Of a stretch of DNA of 10,450 bases, positions 1-5,435 are shown in pieces (within the stretch, counting starts at the first letter, position 1; each line of letters opens with the position of its first letter). Source of the stretch: Firmicutes bacterium UBA6648 (GTDB lineage: Bacteria; Bacillota; Clostridia; Peptostreptococcales; Anaerovoracaceae); assembly GCA_002455605.1 (NCBI GenBank), contig DKLE01000300.1, forward strand, positions 1-10,450, in the 5' to 3' direction. A program made the position numbers and the translations under genes. Below the pieces are notes generated by a model. The model saw only the letters and a list, made by a program, of their open reading frames with translations. It had not been told where the DNA came from and made no database searches.

Positions 1-173
1 ATGGATATACCATCTTCCCCACCAAAAATAACATCTAAAATAGTTGCAGGCACCATAAGTGCAATCATATACACCGCAGTTGCAATAACTGCTAATTTCC
101 ATTTTCCCTGAAGCGATACACGTGCTATCGCCCTTATGTTACGACTTGTTTCTGTTACGATATTCTGATTCAT
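1..173 (-). CDS. DUF975-like membrane protein, N-terminal fragment
   Basis: The first 57 codons of a gene reading leftward out of the window are visible, opening at ATG 173-171. A purine-rich SD stretch (GGGAAGGAAAGAGAG) sits directly upstream, which fixes the start. The peptide begins with a short polar, arginine-bearing segment containing NIRAIARVSLQGKWKLAV and then enters a hydrophobic stretch (about residues 29-48) that should be a membrane helix. The pattern of a charged amphipathic head, an L-x-G-x-W motif and then a membrane segment resembles DUF975 integral membrane proteins of Firmicutes, whose function is unknown. That assignment rests on pattern memory over a short fragment and is tentative; that it encodes a membrane protein is safer. 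It has its own promoter and a possible operator (see those entries), so it is probably independently regulated. Confidence 0.6.
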   Translation of the reverse strand, partial: MNQNIVTETSRNIRAIARVSLQGKWKLAVIATAVYMIALMVPATILDVIFGGEDGIS

Positions 174-191
174 ACTCTCTTTCCTTCCCTC

Positions 192-218
192 TTTGTATAC
201 ACTTTTTTTGTATACACT
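192..218. promoter_or_regulatory. Tandem TGTATACA operator-like repeats
   Basis: The 12-mer TTTGTATACACT occurs twice (192-203 and 207-218), 15 bp apart. Each copy contains the perfect 8-bp palindrome TGTATACA (194-201 and 209-216). They lie between the predicted transcription start (about 228) and the SD of the leftward gene starting at 173, a typical position for repressor binding by roadblock. The GTATAC-type palindrome is reminiscent of operators of GntR/YtrA-type regulators, but no regulator gene is in the window, so the binding protein is unknown. Confidence 0.5.
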
Positions 219-234
219 ATAATCTCAGTGTTAC

Positions 235-263
235 ATTATATCGTTAGTTTTGTATTTTTTCAA
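235..263 (-). promoter_or_regulatory. Sigma-A-type promoter of the DUF975-like gene
   Basis: On the minus strand there is TTGAAA (258-263), a 17-bp spacer, and a perfect TATAAT (235-240). Predicted transcription start is near 228, giving a leader of about 55 nt that contains both TGTATACA palindromes. It lies just beyond the terminator of the upstream CoA-transferase unit, so the gene starts a new transcript. Confidence 0.75.
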
Positions 264-304
264 TACTTTTCCATATATAAAAATAAATTTTAATGTTTTT
301 TAAC

Positions 305-345
305 AAAAAAATAGCCGGAAATTTACCTTTACCAGCTATTTTTTA
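305..345 (-). terminator. Intrinsic terminator after the CoA-transferase gene
   Basis: Arms at 306-318 and 332-344 form a 13-bp A/T-flanked stem around a GC core (minus strand AGCTGG pairing with CCGGCT), with a 13-nt loop. In the minus-strand RNA the single imperfect position is a G-U wobble, whereas in plus RNA it would be a C-A mismatch. A U-run follows on the minus side. It lies 23 nt past the stop codon at 368, so it terminates the leftward CoA-transferase transcript. Confidence 0.8.
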
Positions 346-367
346 TCTTTAGTATATAATTATTGTT

Positions 368-1687
368 TTAAAATCCTACATTAAATCGTTTTCCAAATTC
401 TTCCTTCAGCTCTTCTCTGAAATCAGGATGTGCTATATTAATCAGCGCTCTGGCTCTGTCCTGAAGACATTTTCCCTTCATCTCTGCAATACCGTGCTCT
501 GTTACAATATAGTCTGCATCATGTCTGTTTGTTGTAACTGCTGCCCCATGGTCAATAAACGGAACAATCTTGGAAATCATAGTACCATCCTTTTTCTTAG
601 CTACTGAAGGCATTGCAATAATTGCTTTTCCCTTGCCATCCAAAGACATAGCTGCTCCCCGTACAAAGTCCACCTGGCCGCCTACTCCTGAGAATTGTTT
701 GATTCCGATACTGTCTGAAACCACCTGGCCCATGAAGTCCACCTGCAAACAAGCATTGATACATACCATTTTTGAATTCTGTGCTATTACAGCAGGATTG
801 TTTACATAGTCCACTGTCTTCATTTCAAGCACCGGATTATTTGCGGCAAAATCATAAAGTCTCTTTGTTCCCATTAAGAAAGTAACTATCATTTTACCTT
901 TTTCAATGGATTTTTCTGAACAGTCAATCACTCCTGCCTCATACAGATCCACAACACCGTCGGAAATCATTTCAGAATGGATACCCAAGTGCTTTTTATC
1001 TTTTAACTGTGACAACACGGCATCAGGAATTGCTCCAATGCCCAGCTGCAAGGTGGATCCATCTTCAATCAAAGACGCACAATGCTTACCAATGGCCTGC
1101 TCGATCTCTCCGATTTTAGGTAAGGCAAGTTCTGGAAGAGGATGTGAAGTTTCTACAAATGCATCAATTTCACTTATATGTACAAAAGTTTCCCCATATA
1201 CTACCGGAACCTGATCGTTAATCTCAGCCAATACAATCTTAGCGGATCGAATTGCCTGCATGGTATAATCGGCAGATACTCCTACCGAGCAAAAGCCATT
1301 CCGATCAGGTGCCGATACCATAACCATAGCAACATCAATGGGAAATATCCCTTTTCTTATGTATTTCGGTACCTCATGAAAGTATACAGGTACAAACTGA
1401 CCGTGACCTTCCGCTAAGGAACCTCTCGTGCTGGCACTTGCAAACCACCCTTCAAATCGGAAATGGCCCTTATACTCCGGTTTTGTGTATTCCCCTTTAT
1501 TCAGTGTAACCATATGGGATACCGTTACATTCTCATAGTTTTCCGCATTTGCCACCATTGCCTCTACCAGAGTAATCGGTTCTGCCACGCAATGAGCAAA
1601 TACTACTCTGTCACCATTCTTAATTCTCTGGACTGCTTCATCTGCAGTGCACTTTCTGCTTTCATAAATTTCTTTCCAATTATTCAT
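368..1687 (-). CDS. 4-hydroxybutyrate / butyryl-CoA CoA-transferase (acetyl-CoA hydrolase/transferase family)
   Basis: A 439-residue cytoplasmic CoA-transferase. It should move CoA between acetyl-CoA and a short carboxylate (4-hydroxybutyrate, butyrate or similar) through a glutamyl-CoA thioester, a step in anaerobic amino-acid, 4-aminobutyrate or butyrate fermentation. Visible family marks are the LQLGIGAIPDAVL segment (about 213-225), GIHSEMISDG (235-244) whose Glu239 matches the catalytic glutamate known in clostridial 4-hydroxybutyrate CoA-transferase, the GVGGQVDF loop (334-341) and VTEHGIAEMKG (395-405). Length agrees with that family (about 430-450). ATG at 1687 is preceded by GGAGGG with a 9-nt spacer. 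It is the second gene of a unit, 30 nt after the small cysteine-rich gene's stop, and is followed by a terminator. Exact substrate cannot be told from sequence: AbfT/Cat2-like and butyryl-CoA:acetate types are close relatives, and no other pathway gene lies in the window. Confidence 0.88.
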   Translation of the reverse strand: MNNWKEIYESRKCTADEAVQRIKNGDRVVFAHCVAEPITLVEAMVANAENYENVTVSHMVTLNKGEYTKPEYKGHFRFEGWFASASTRGSLAEGHGQFVPVYFHEVPKYIRKGIFPIDVAMVMVSAPDRNGFCSVGVSADYTMQAIRSAKIVLAEINDQVPVVYGETFVHISEIDAFVETSHPLPELALPKIGEIEQAIGKHCASLIEDGSTLQLGIGAIPDAVLSQLKDKKHLGIHSEMISDGVVDLYEAGVIDCSEKSIEKGKMIVTFLMGTKRLYDFAANNPVLEMKTVDYVNNPAVIAQNSKMVCINACLQVDFMGQVVSDSIGIKQFSGVGGQVDFVRGAAMSLDGKGKAIIAMPSVAKKKDGTMISKIVPFIDHGAAVTTNRHDADYIVTEHGIAEMKGKCLQDRARALINIAHPDFREELKEEFGKRFNVGF

Positions 1688-1711
1688 CTCAGGGAGCCCT
1701 CCATCTCTTTT

Positions 1712-1981
1712 TTAAAATTCTAACTCTTTAATAGCTCTGGCAATTTTTTCAATTTGTGTTTTATCCCACATTTTTATAACGCCTTCTTTAGTATTAAATT
1801 GTTCATAAGAAGCACAACAATTTGTGCAGCCACCGATTACAAGCAACAAATCATACAAAACATTTTCTTCTGCTATAACAAAATCGACTTCACCTTTTAA
1901 CCCTTCCTCTAAAGTTACCAGTGCTTTTCCTCTGTCATATCTTGGATTACATCCTCCACAAAACCGAACGCCACACCTCAA
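1712..1981 (-). CDS. Small six-cysteine protein with CGGCNPRYDR motif
   Basis: An 89-residue protein, not assigned a function. Counting from the chosen start, cysteines lie at 3, 8 and 11 (motif RFCGGCNPRYDRGKA) and at 52, 55 and 56 (GGCTNCCASY). Two clusters of three suggest binding of a metal or Fe-S cluster (inference). The middle is predicted alpha/beta with a hydrophobic stretch (VLYDLLLVI). No signal peptide is seen, so it should be cytoplasmic. The longer frame could open at ATG 1996, but that codon has no SD and itself overlaps GGAGG (1990-1994), which sits 8 nt before TTG 1981; I therefore take TTG as the start. It precedes the CoA-transferase by 24 nt between stop and next start and is almost surely co-transcribed. 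The CGGCNPRYDR motif is, to my recollection, seen in small proteins near anaerobic fermentation genes, but I cannot name a characterised member. Confidence 0.75.
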   Translation of the reverse strand: MRCGVRFCGGCNPRYDRGKALVTLEEGLKGEVDFVIAEENVLYDLLLVIGGCTNCCASYEQFNTKEGVIKMWDKTQIEKIARAIKELEF

Positions 1982-1989
1982 ATTATCTT

Positions 1990-1994
1990 CCTCC
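1990..1994 (-). promoter_or_regulatory. Ribosome binding site deciding a TTG start
   Basis: GGAGG on the minus strand, 8 nt ahead of TTG at 1981. The in-frame ATG at 1996 overlaps this motif and has only A/T-rich sequence before it. The site therefore argues for the shorter, TTG-initiated cysteine-rich protein. Confidence 0.65.
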
Positions 1995-2018
1995 ATAAAT
2001 AATTTTTTATTTTTAAAA

Positions 2019-2050
2019 TAAGCCGCTCAGCAAAAAAGCTGGGCGGCTTA
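2019..2050 (-). terminator. GC-rich hairpin between the Nfu-like and cysteine-rich genes
   Basis: Arms TAAGCCGCTCAGC (2019-2031) and GCTGGGCGGCTTA (2038-2050) surround an A6 loop. The stem is 13 bp with one imperfect position. That position is a G-U wobble in plus-strand RNA and a C-A mismatch in minus-strand RNA. On the minus strand it is followed by TTATTTT, so it could stop or attenuate leftward transcripts from the Nfu-like gene before they reach the cysteine-rich gene. The better pairing in plus RNA makes the direction uncertain. Confidence 0.5.
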
Positions 2051-2068
2051 CTAAAAAACTAGTTGTAC

Positions 2069-2088
2069 GCAAACAAAGTTTGCTTTTT
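2069..2088 (+). terminator. Small hairpin with U-run, plus orientation
   Basis: GCAAAC (2069-2074), loop AAA, GTTTGC (2078-2083), then five T. The stem is a perfect but short 6 bp. It is shaped like an intrinsic terminator only on the plus strand, where no gene is known upstream. Confidence 0.35.
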
Positions 2089-2099
2089 GTTCCGGCAGT

Positions 2100-2118
2100 A
2101 GCTTAGCAAGCTTTTTTT
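2100..2118 (+). terminator. Second small hairpin with U-run, plus orientation
   Basis: AGCTT (2100-2104), loop AGC, AAGCT (2108-2112), followed by a T-run to 2118. The 5-bp stem is weak. It shares orientation with the hairpin at 2069-2088; together they could block antisense read-through or be part of an intergenic repeat. Confidence 0.3.
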
Positions 2119-2180
2119 GTCAGCATGAAAGCCTCTAATATCAGACTTTACACATCAGACCTGTCATTCACAAAAGGTTG

Positions 2181-2456
2181 TTACTCTTTATTTAAAAGTT
2201 TTCTGGCCATGTCTAGCAAGTCATCACTTACGGAATTATCCAATTTCACGTCCTCCACAAAATCACATTCTTCCATAACAATTTGTTTTACAACATCCTC
2301 TACAGTCATTTGTGCTGAAGGACAGGCACAGCATGAACCAGTCAGCTTCACCCAAGCCACGCCATCTTCATATTTGGAGAGAATGGCTCCTCCATAATGT
2401 TCTGCTAATACAGGATTAACTTTTTTCTCAAGTACTTCACTAATTTTTTTATCCAC
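2181..2456 (-). CDS. Nfu-type (NifU C-terminal domain) Fe-S cluster carrier
   Basis: A 91-residue single-domain protein of the NifU C-terminal/Nfu family, which holds a labile Fe-S cluster between two subunits and passes it to target enzymes. The family layout is clear: an N-terminal helix (KKISEVLEKKVNPVLAEHYGG), a strand ending GVAWVKLTG, the metal-binding C-x-x-C in SCCACPSA (Cys42 and Cys45, with an extra Cys43), then helix MTVEDVVKQIV. Length fits stand-alone Nfu proteins. Start choice: AAGAGG (2466-2471) lies 9 nt before GTG 2456, and the protein then begins where the domain begins. A longer in-frame TTG at 2477 has only a weak SD and would add seven residues. It has its own promoter. 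Downstream minus-strand genes encode a cysteine-rich protein and a CoA-transferase, which suggests but does not prove that it serves their metal needs. Confidence 0.85.
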   Translation of the reverse strand: MDKKISEVLEKKVNPVLAEHYGGAILSKYEDGVAWVKLTGSCCACPSAQMTVEDVVKQIVMEECDFVEDVKLDNSVSDDLLDMARKLLNKE

Positions 2457-2507
2457 AGTATTATACCTCTTATTCAACGCATGTTAATTTTTTCTCAATT
2501 AATTTAT

Positions 2508-2536
2508 AGTATAGACTGTAAATTGCTAATTTTCAA
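2508..2536 (-). promoter_or_regulatory. Sigma-A-type promoter of the Nfu-like gene
   Basis: On the minus strand TTGAAA (2531-2536), 17-bp spacer, TATACT (2508-2513). The predicted start near 2501 gives a leader of about 45 nt to GTG 2456. The rest of the 2478-2744 gap is very AT-rich and holds no gene that I can see. Confidence 0.7.
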
Positions 2537-2744
2537 GATAATTATCTTACATAACCCCTCCGAAAAATGTATTTTTTATAAAACAAAATTAATAATAAAT
2601 AGGGGCAGCAAACAAATAACAGTATCGTGCAATTCTTTAATATGTTATACTATTTTTTGAAAAATCATTTGATGTTTTTTCGAAAATTTCGTCAATTTTT
2701 CTTAAATTATACAATACTGCTACAAGAAATAAAAGAGGTAATCT

Positions 2745-3389
2745 ATGAATACGTGTTATATCATTACAGCTTATATTAATGGGAAGATAAGCGATTTTAT
2801 AAATAAAGAAGAGAAGCCCTTTATTCTATGTGCTGACGGCGGCTACCGATTCGCAAAGCAAGAAAACATTATTCCTAATTTGATTATCGGAGACTTTGAT
2901 TCCTTTAGAGAAAACATATCCTCAGAAATACAAACAATACACTATCCCTCAGAAAAAGATGATACGGACACCATGCTCTGTGTCAAATATGCAGTAGAAA
3001 AAGAGTTCGATAAAATATGTATTATCGGAGGAATGGGAGGACGATTGGATCATACCCTCTCCAATCTCCAAAGCATGGCTTGGGCTATTAATTTTTGGAA
3101 GGAACATGAGCTCAAGGCTAAAAAAATAAGCATGTGCGATAATCAAAATCACATCATGCTTATAATGAATGAATCCATTAAGCTATCGGGACAGCCGGGG
3201 GAAAAAATATCTTTAATCAGTTACTCAGAAAAGAGTATTAATGTAACTACAAAAAACCTCAAATGGGAGCTTACCGGCGCACTCCTTACCAATTCTTTTC
3301 CCCTGGGAATCAGTAATGAATTTTTAACGGAAGAATGTGAAATTTCCGTAGACAGCGGTCAGCTTCTCATTCTTCGTTCAAAGGATTAA
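2745..3389 (+). CDS. thiN: Thiamine pyrophosphokinase
   Basis: A 214-residue cytoplasmic enzyme that transfers pyrophosphate from ATP to thiamine, giving thiamine pyrophosphate and AMP; this is the salvage route to the cofactor. Family motifs are in order: ADGG (30-33), GDFDS (49-53), KDDTD (71-75) and GGMGGRLDHTLSNL (95-108) in the catalytic domain, then the thiamine-binding C-terminal beta domain with NLKWELTGALL and PLGISNEF. Length is normal. AGAGG (2734-2738) lies 6 nt before ATG. The upstream DNA has a possible -10 TACAAT (2710-2715) without a convincing -35, and I saw no TPP riboswitch (no CUGAGA-type thi-box). It is the only clear plus-strand gene and stands alone; its stop lies 11 bp from the stop of the convergent sulfatase-fold gene, with no terminator between. 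Confidence 0.93.
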   Translation: MNTCYIITAYINGKISDFINKEEKPFILCADGGYRFAKQENIIPNLIIGDFDSFRENISSEIQTIHYPSEKDDTDTMLCVKYAVEKEFDKICIIGGMGGRLDHTLSNLQSMAWAINFWKEHELKAKKISMCDNQNHIMLIMNESIKLSGQPGEKISLISYSEKSINVTTKNLKWELTGALLTNSFPLGISNEFLTEECEISVDSGQLLILRSKD

Positions 3390-3400
3390 TAAGTACTTTG

Positions 3401-5434
3401 CTATTGAACAATACCATAAACTCTGTTGGCTTTAAGGTTTAGCTTATCTATCCATCGGATACCCTCTTCTGAGTAGGCATAAACCTTAGAAAGCCCTGCA
3501 TTCTCGGCAAATTCCTTCTGCCATAGGCCATTATCTATGTTAATAACTATTCCATAGGGTTTATTATCTGATATAAAGTCCTTTATTTCCTTCACCGTAT
3601 GATTTTGAAAATCCGGCAGAATCATAATGTTTTCATATCCTAAATATTCCACCTTTGAATAATTTGTAGTATCCTGCATCAATGGAATAATCCTGCTTTT
3701 CATATTTTCAAAGCCCTGATTAGTCTTGGAGTCGATTTCTTTTATATCTCCTACTTCTCCTTTTTTACCGGAATATCTATCCGCAAATACATTTAAAGTT
3801 TCTACAAGATTATCAGAAGAAATCATAACAAACTTCTTGGGATTTTCTTTTAAAAATTCAGCAAGATGATCAATTCCCTTTGAATCGGAACTATTTATAT
3901 ACATGAATTTCAACGTTTTAGGTACCTTCACTCGGTTGTTTAATTTTGATATAATTTTATCAATATCTTTCCCGTCTTGAAGTGCCAATTTCAAAACATT
4001 ATTGTACAAATAAAAATGTGACAATTCTATTTTCTCTTTGGCTTTCAGATAGTCCTCCTCTAAGCCTTCTATGTCCATCGGCTCCCCAGTCTTTCGGTTC
4101 CATGCCTTGCTATTGCTGAATACACCGTCTCTGGACATTTCAAAAACCGTATCATCTTTAATAAAAGACCCTTTAATCATATGTATCTGCAAAGGAACAA
4201 ACCCTTCCTTTGCCGTAAGAAGATTTTGACCCAAATAAATGGTGTCTAAGTTCTCCATGCCAAGCAAATAGGCTACTGTGGGCATAATATCTACCTGCCC
4301 TCCGGAGATACTGACTGTCTGATTGATCTCTTCCCCAGGAACATGTATTATAAGGGGTACATTAGCCATATTATCATAGGTATATTCATGCTCAAGCCAT
4401 TTGCTTACCAGCGTATCCACATTAGGATCTGCCTTTGACAGACCGAAATGATCCCCGTACATGACTATAATGGAATTATCATAAAGACCTTCTTTTTTCA
4501 ATCCCTCTATGAATTCTCCCAGACATTTATCCGCATAATGTATGGAGTCATAGTAGTGTCCCACCATATTTTGATCCTCTTTTTTCAGCTTGATTTCACT
4601 AAGCTCCCCAGGCAGCCCAAAAGGATTATGAGTTGACAGCGTAATTAAAAAATTATAATAGGGCTCTTTTTGTTCTTTCATATAGTCTATAGCTTGTTTG
4701 AAAAAAGCACGGTCACTGATACCGACTATACGCCCTCCTCCTATGCCGTCAATATTATCACTTTTAAACTCGGTATCACCATAAAAATTGTCAAAGCCTA
4801 AAGCCGGATAAATATTCTGTCTGTTCCAGAATTCCTTATTGTATCCATGCATAACAGAAGCAGTATAGCCCTGATCTCTCAGAAGCCATGGCAATCCCCT
4901 AAAATAATTATTCTCAAATAATTGATAGGAGTAACTCTCTATTGATCCAAACAGGGAATTATTCGCTGCCAATTCTGCATCGGAAGTATTTCCGCTGCCA
5001 ATTTGACTGTAAAAATTATCAAAATAAATCGTACTGTCATCTTTTATAAAATCATTCAGAAAAGGAGTTATTTCCTGACCGTAATAATCGGCACCAATCA
5101 TCATGTTTTGGAAAGACTCCATTTGTATCATAATGAGATTTCTCCCCTTAGCTGCTCCGAAAAGCTCTCCGTCTTTTTGTTTTTCATAGGTTCCCGTAGC
5201 CAAATAATAGCCTTCCTCATTCATATCGGAATCATTTGCCAAATACTTGGCCAGATCCTTAATGTGGTAAGTAAAAAACTCTTGATTAGAAACAGACGTA
5301 GCATATGCTCCTCCAAATGGGTTAAAAGCAAATAGAAAAATAAGTAAAAGTAAGATGGCATTATTTGCCACCTTACTATTCTTTCTATATAAATCTTTAA
5401 GACTAAAAATATAGGCAAACAGTTTTTCTTTCAT
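3401..5434 (-). CDS. LtaS-family phosphoglycerol transferase with one membrane segment and an extra C-terminal domain
   Basis: A 677-residue protein. Residues 24-42 form the only hydrophobic segment, ending in AYA-T (43-46), a possible signal peptidase site, so the rest should lie outside the cell as anchored or released protein. Residues 95-450 form the sulfatase-like domain of lipoteichoic acid synthases, which move glycerol-phosphate from phosphatidylglycerol to a growing polymer. By comparison with S. aureus LtaS the key residues are present: Glu106 (QMESF), nucleophile Thr150 (GNTSD), His196, Trp203 and Arg205 (HG...FWNR), His269 (THNPF), Asp328 and His329 (YGDH). Unlike usual LtaS it lacks four membrane helices and has about 180 extra residues (497-677). 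These end RIIPLMQ...LGYENIMIL...VYAYSEEG...NRVYGIV, resembling the second half of a GDPD-like barrel without the catalytic first half (inference). ATG follows the upstream paralog's TAG by one base; its SD GAAGAGG lies inside that gene. Exact polymer unknown. Confidence 0.85.
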   Translation of the reverse strand: MKEKLFAYIFSLKDLYRKNSKVANNAILLLLIFLFAFNPFGGAYATSVSNQEFFTYHIKDLAKYLANDSDMNEEGYYLATGTYEKQKDGELFGAAKGRNLIMIQMESFQNMMIGADYYGQEITPFLNDFIKDDSTIYFDNFYSQIGSGNTSDAELAANNSLFGSIESYSYQLFENNYFRGLPWLLRDQGYTASVMHGYNKEFWNRQNIYPALGFDNFYGDTEFKSDNIDGIGGGRIVGISDRAFFKQAIDYMKEQKEPYYNFLITLSTHNPFGLPGELSEIKLKKEDQNMVGHYYDSIHYADKCLGEFIEGLKKEGLYDNSIIVMYGDHFGLSKADPNVDTLVSKWLEHEYTYDNMANVPLIIHVPGEEINQTVSISGGQVDIMPTVAYLLGMENLDTIYLGQNLLTAKEGFVPLQIHMIKGSFIKDDTVFEMSRDGVFSNSKAWNRKTGEPMDIEGLEEDYLKAKEKIELSHFYLYNNVLKLALQDGKDIDKIISKLNNRVKVPKTLKFMYINSSDSKGIDHLAEFLKENPKKFVMISSDNLVETLNVFADRYSGKKGEVGDIKEIDSKTNQGFENMKSRIIPLMQDTTNYSKVEYLGYENIMILPDFQNHTVKEIKDFISDNKPYGIVINIDNGLWQKEFAENAGLSKVYAYSEEGIRWIDKLNLKANRVYGIVQ

Positions 5435-5435
5435 G

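Noticed and set aside
570..1417. Several plus-strand open frames of 79-102 codons antisense to the CoA-transferase.
   Set aside because: They are shadows of a strongly conserved gene with no recognisable domains or convincing start sites.
2547..2565. On the minus strand, a strong SD (GGAGGGG) directly before ATG-TAA, a start-stop minimal ORF.
   Set aside because: It lies upstream of the predicted -35 of the Nfu-like gene's promoter and is probably not in that transcript.
2600..2744. TPP riboswitch before thiamine pyrophosphokinase.
   Set aside because: No CUGAGA-type thi-box or pairing scaffold is visible, and the region is mostly A/T.
3402..3413. TATTG-AA-CAATA inverted repeat at the convergent gene ends as a bidirectional terminator.
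   Set aside because: The loop is only two bases, the stem is A/T-rich and no U-run follows.
5003..5335. 110-codon plus-strand open frame antisense to the N-terminal part of the second LtaS-like gene.
   Set aside because: No family features, and the opposite strand carries catalytic motifs of a known fold.
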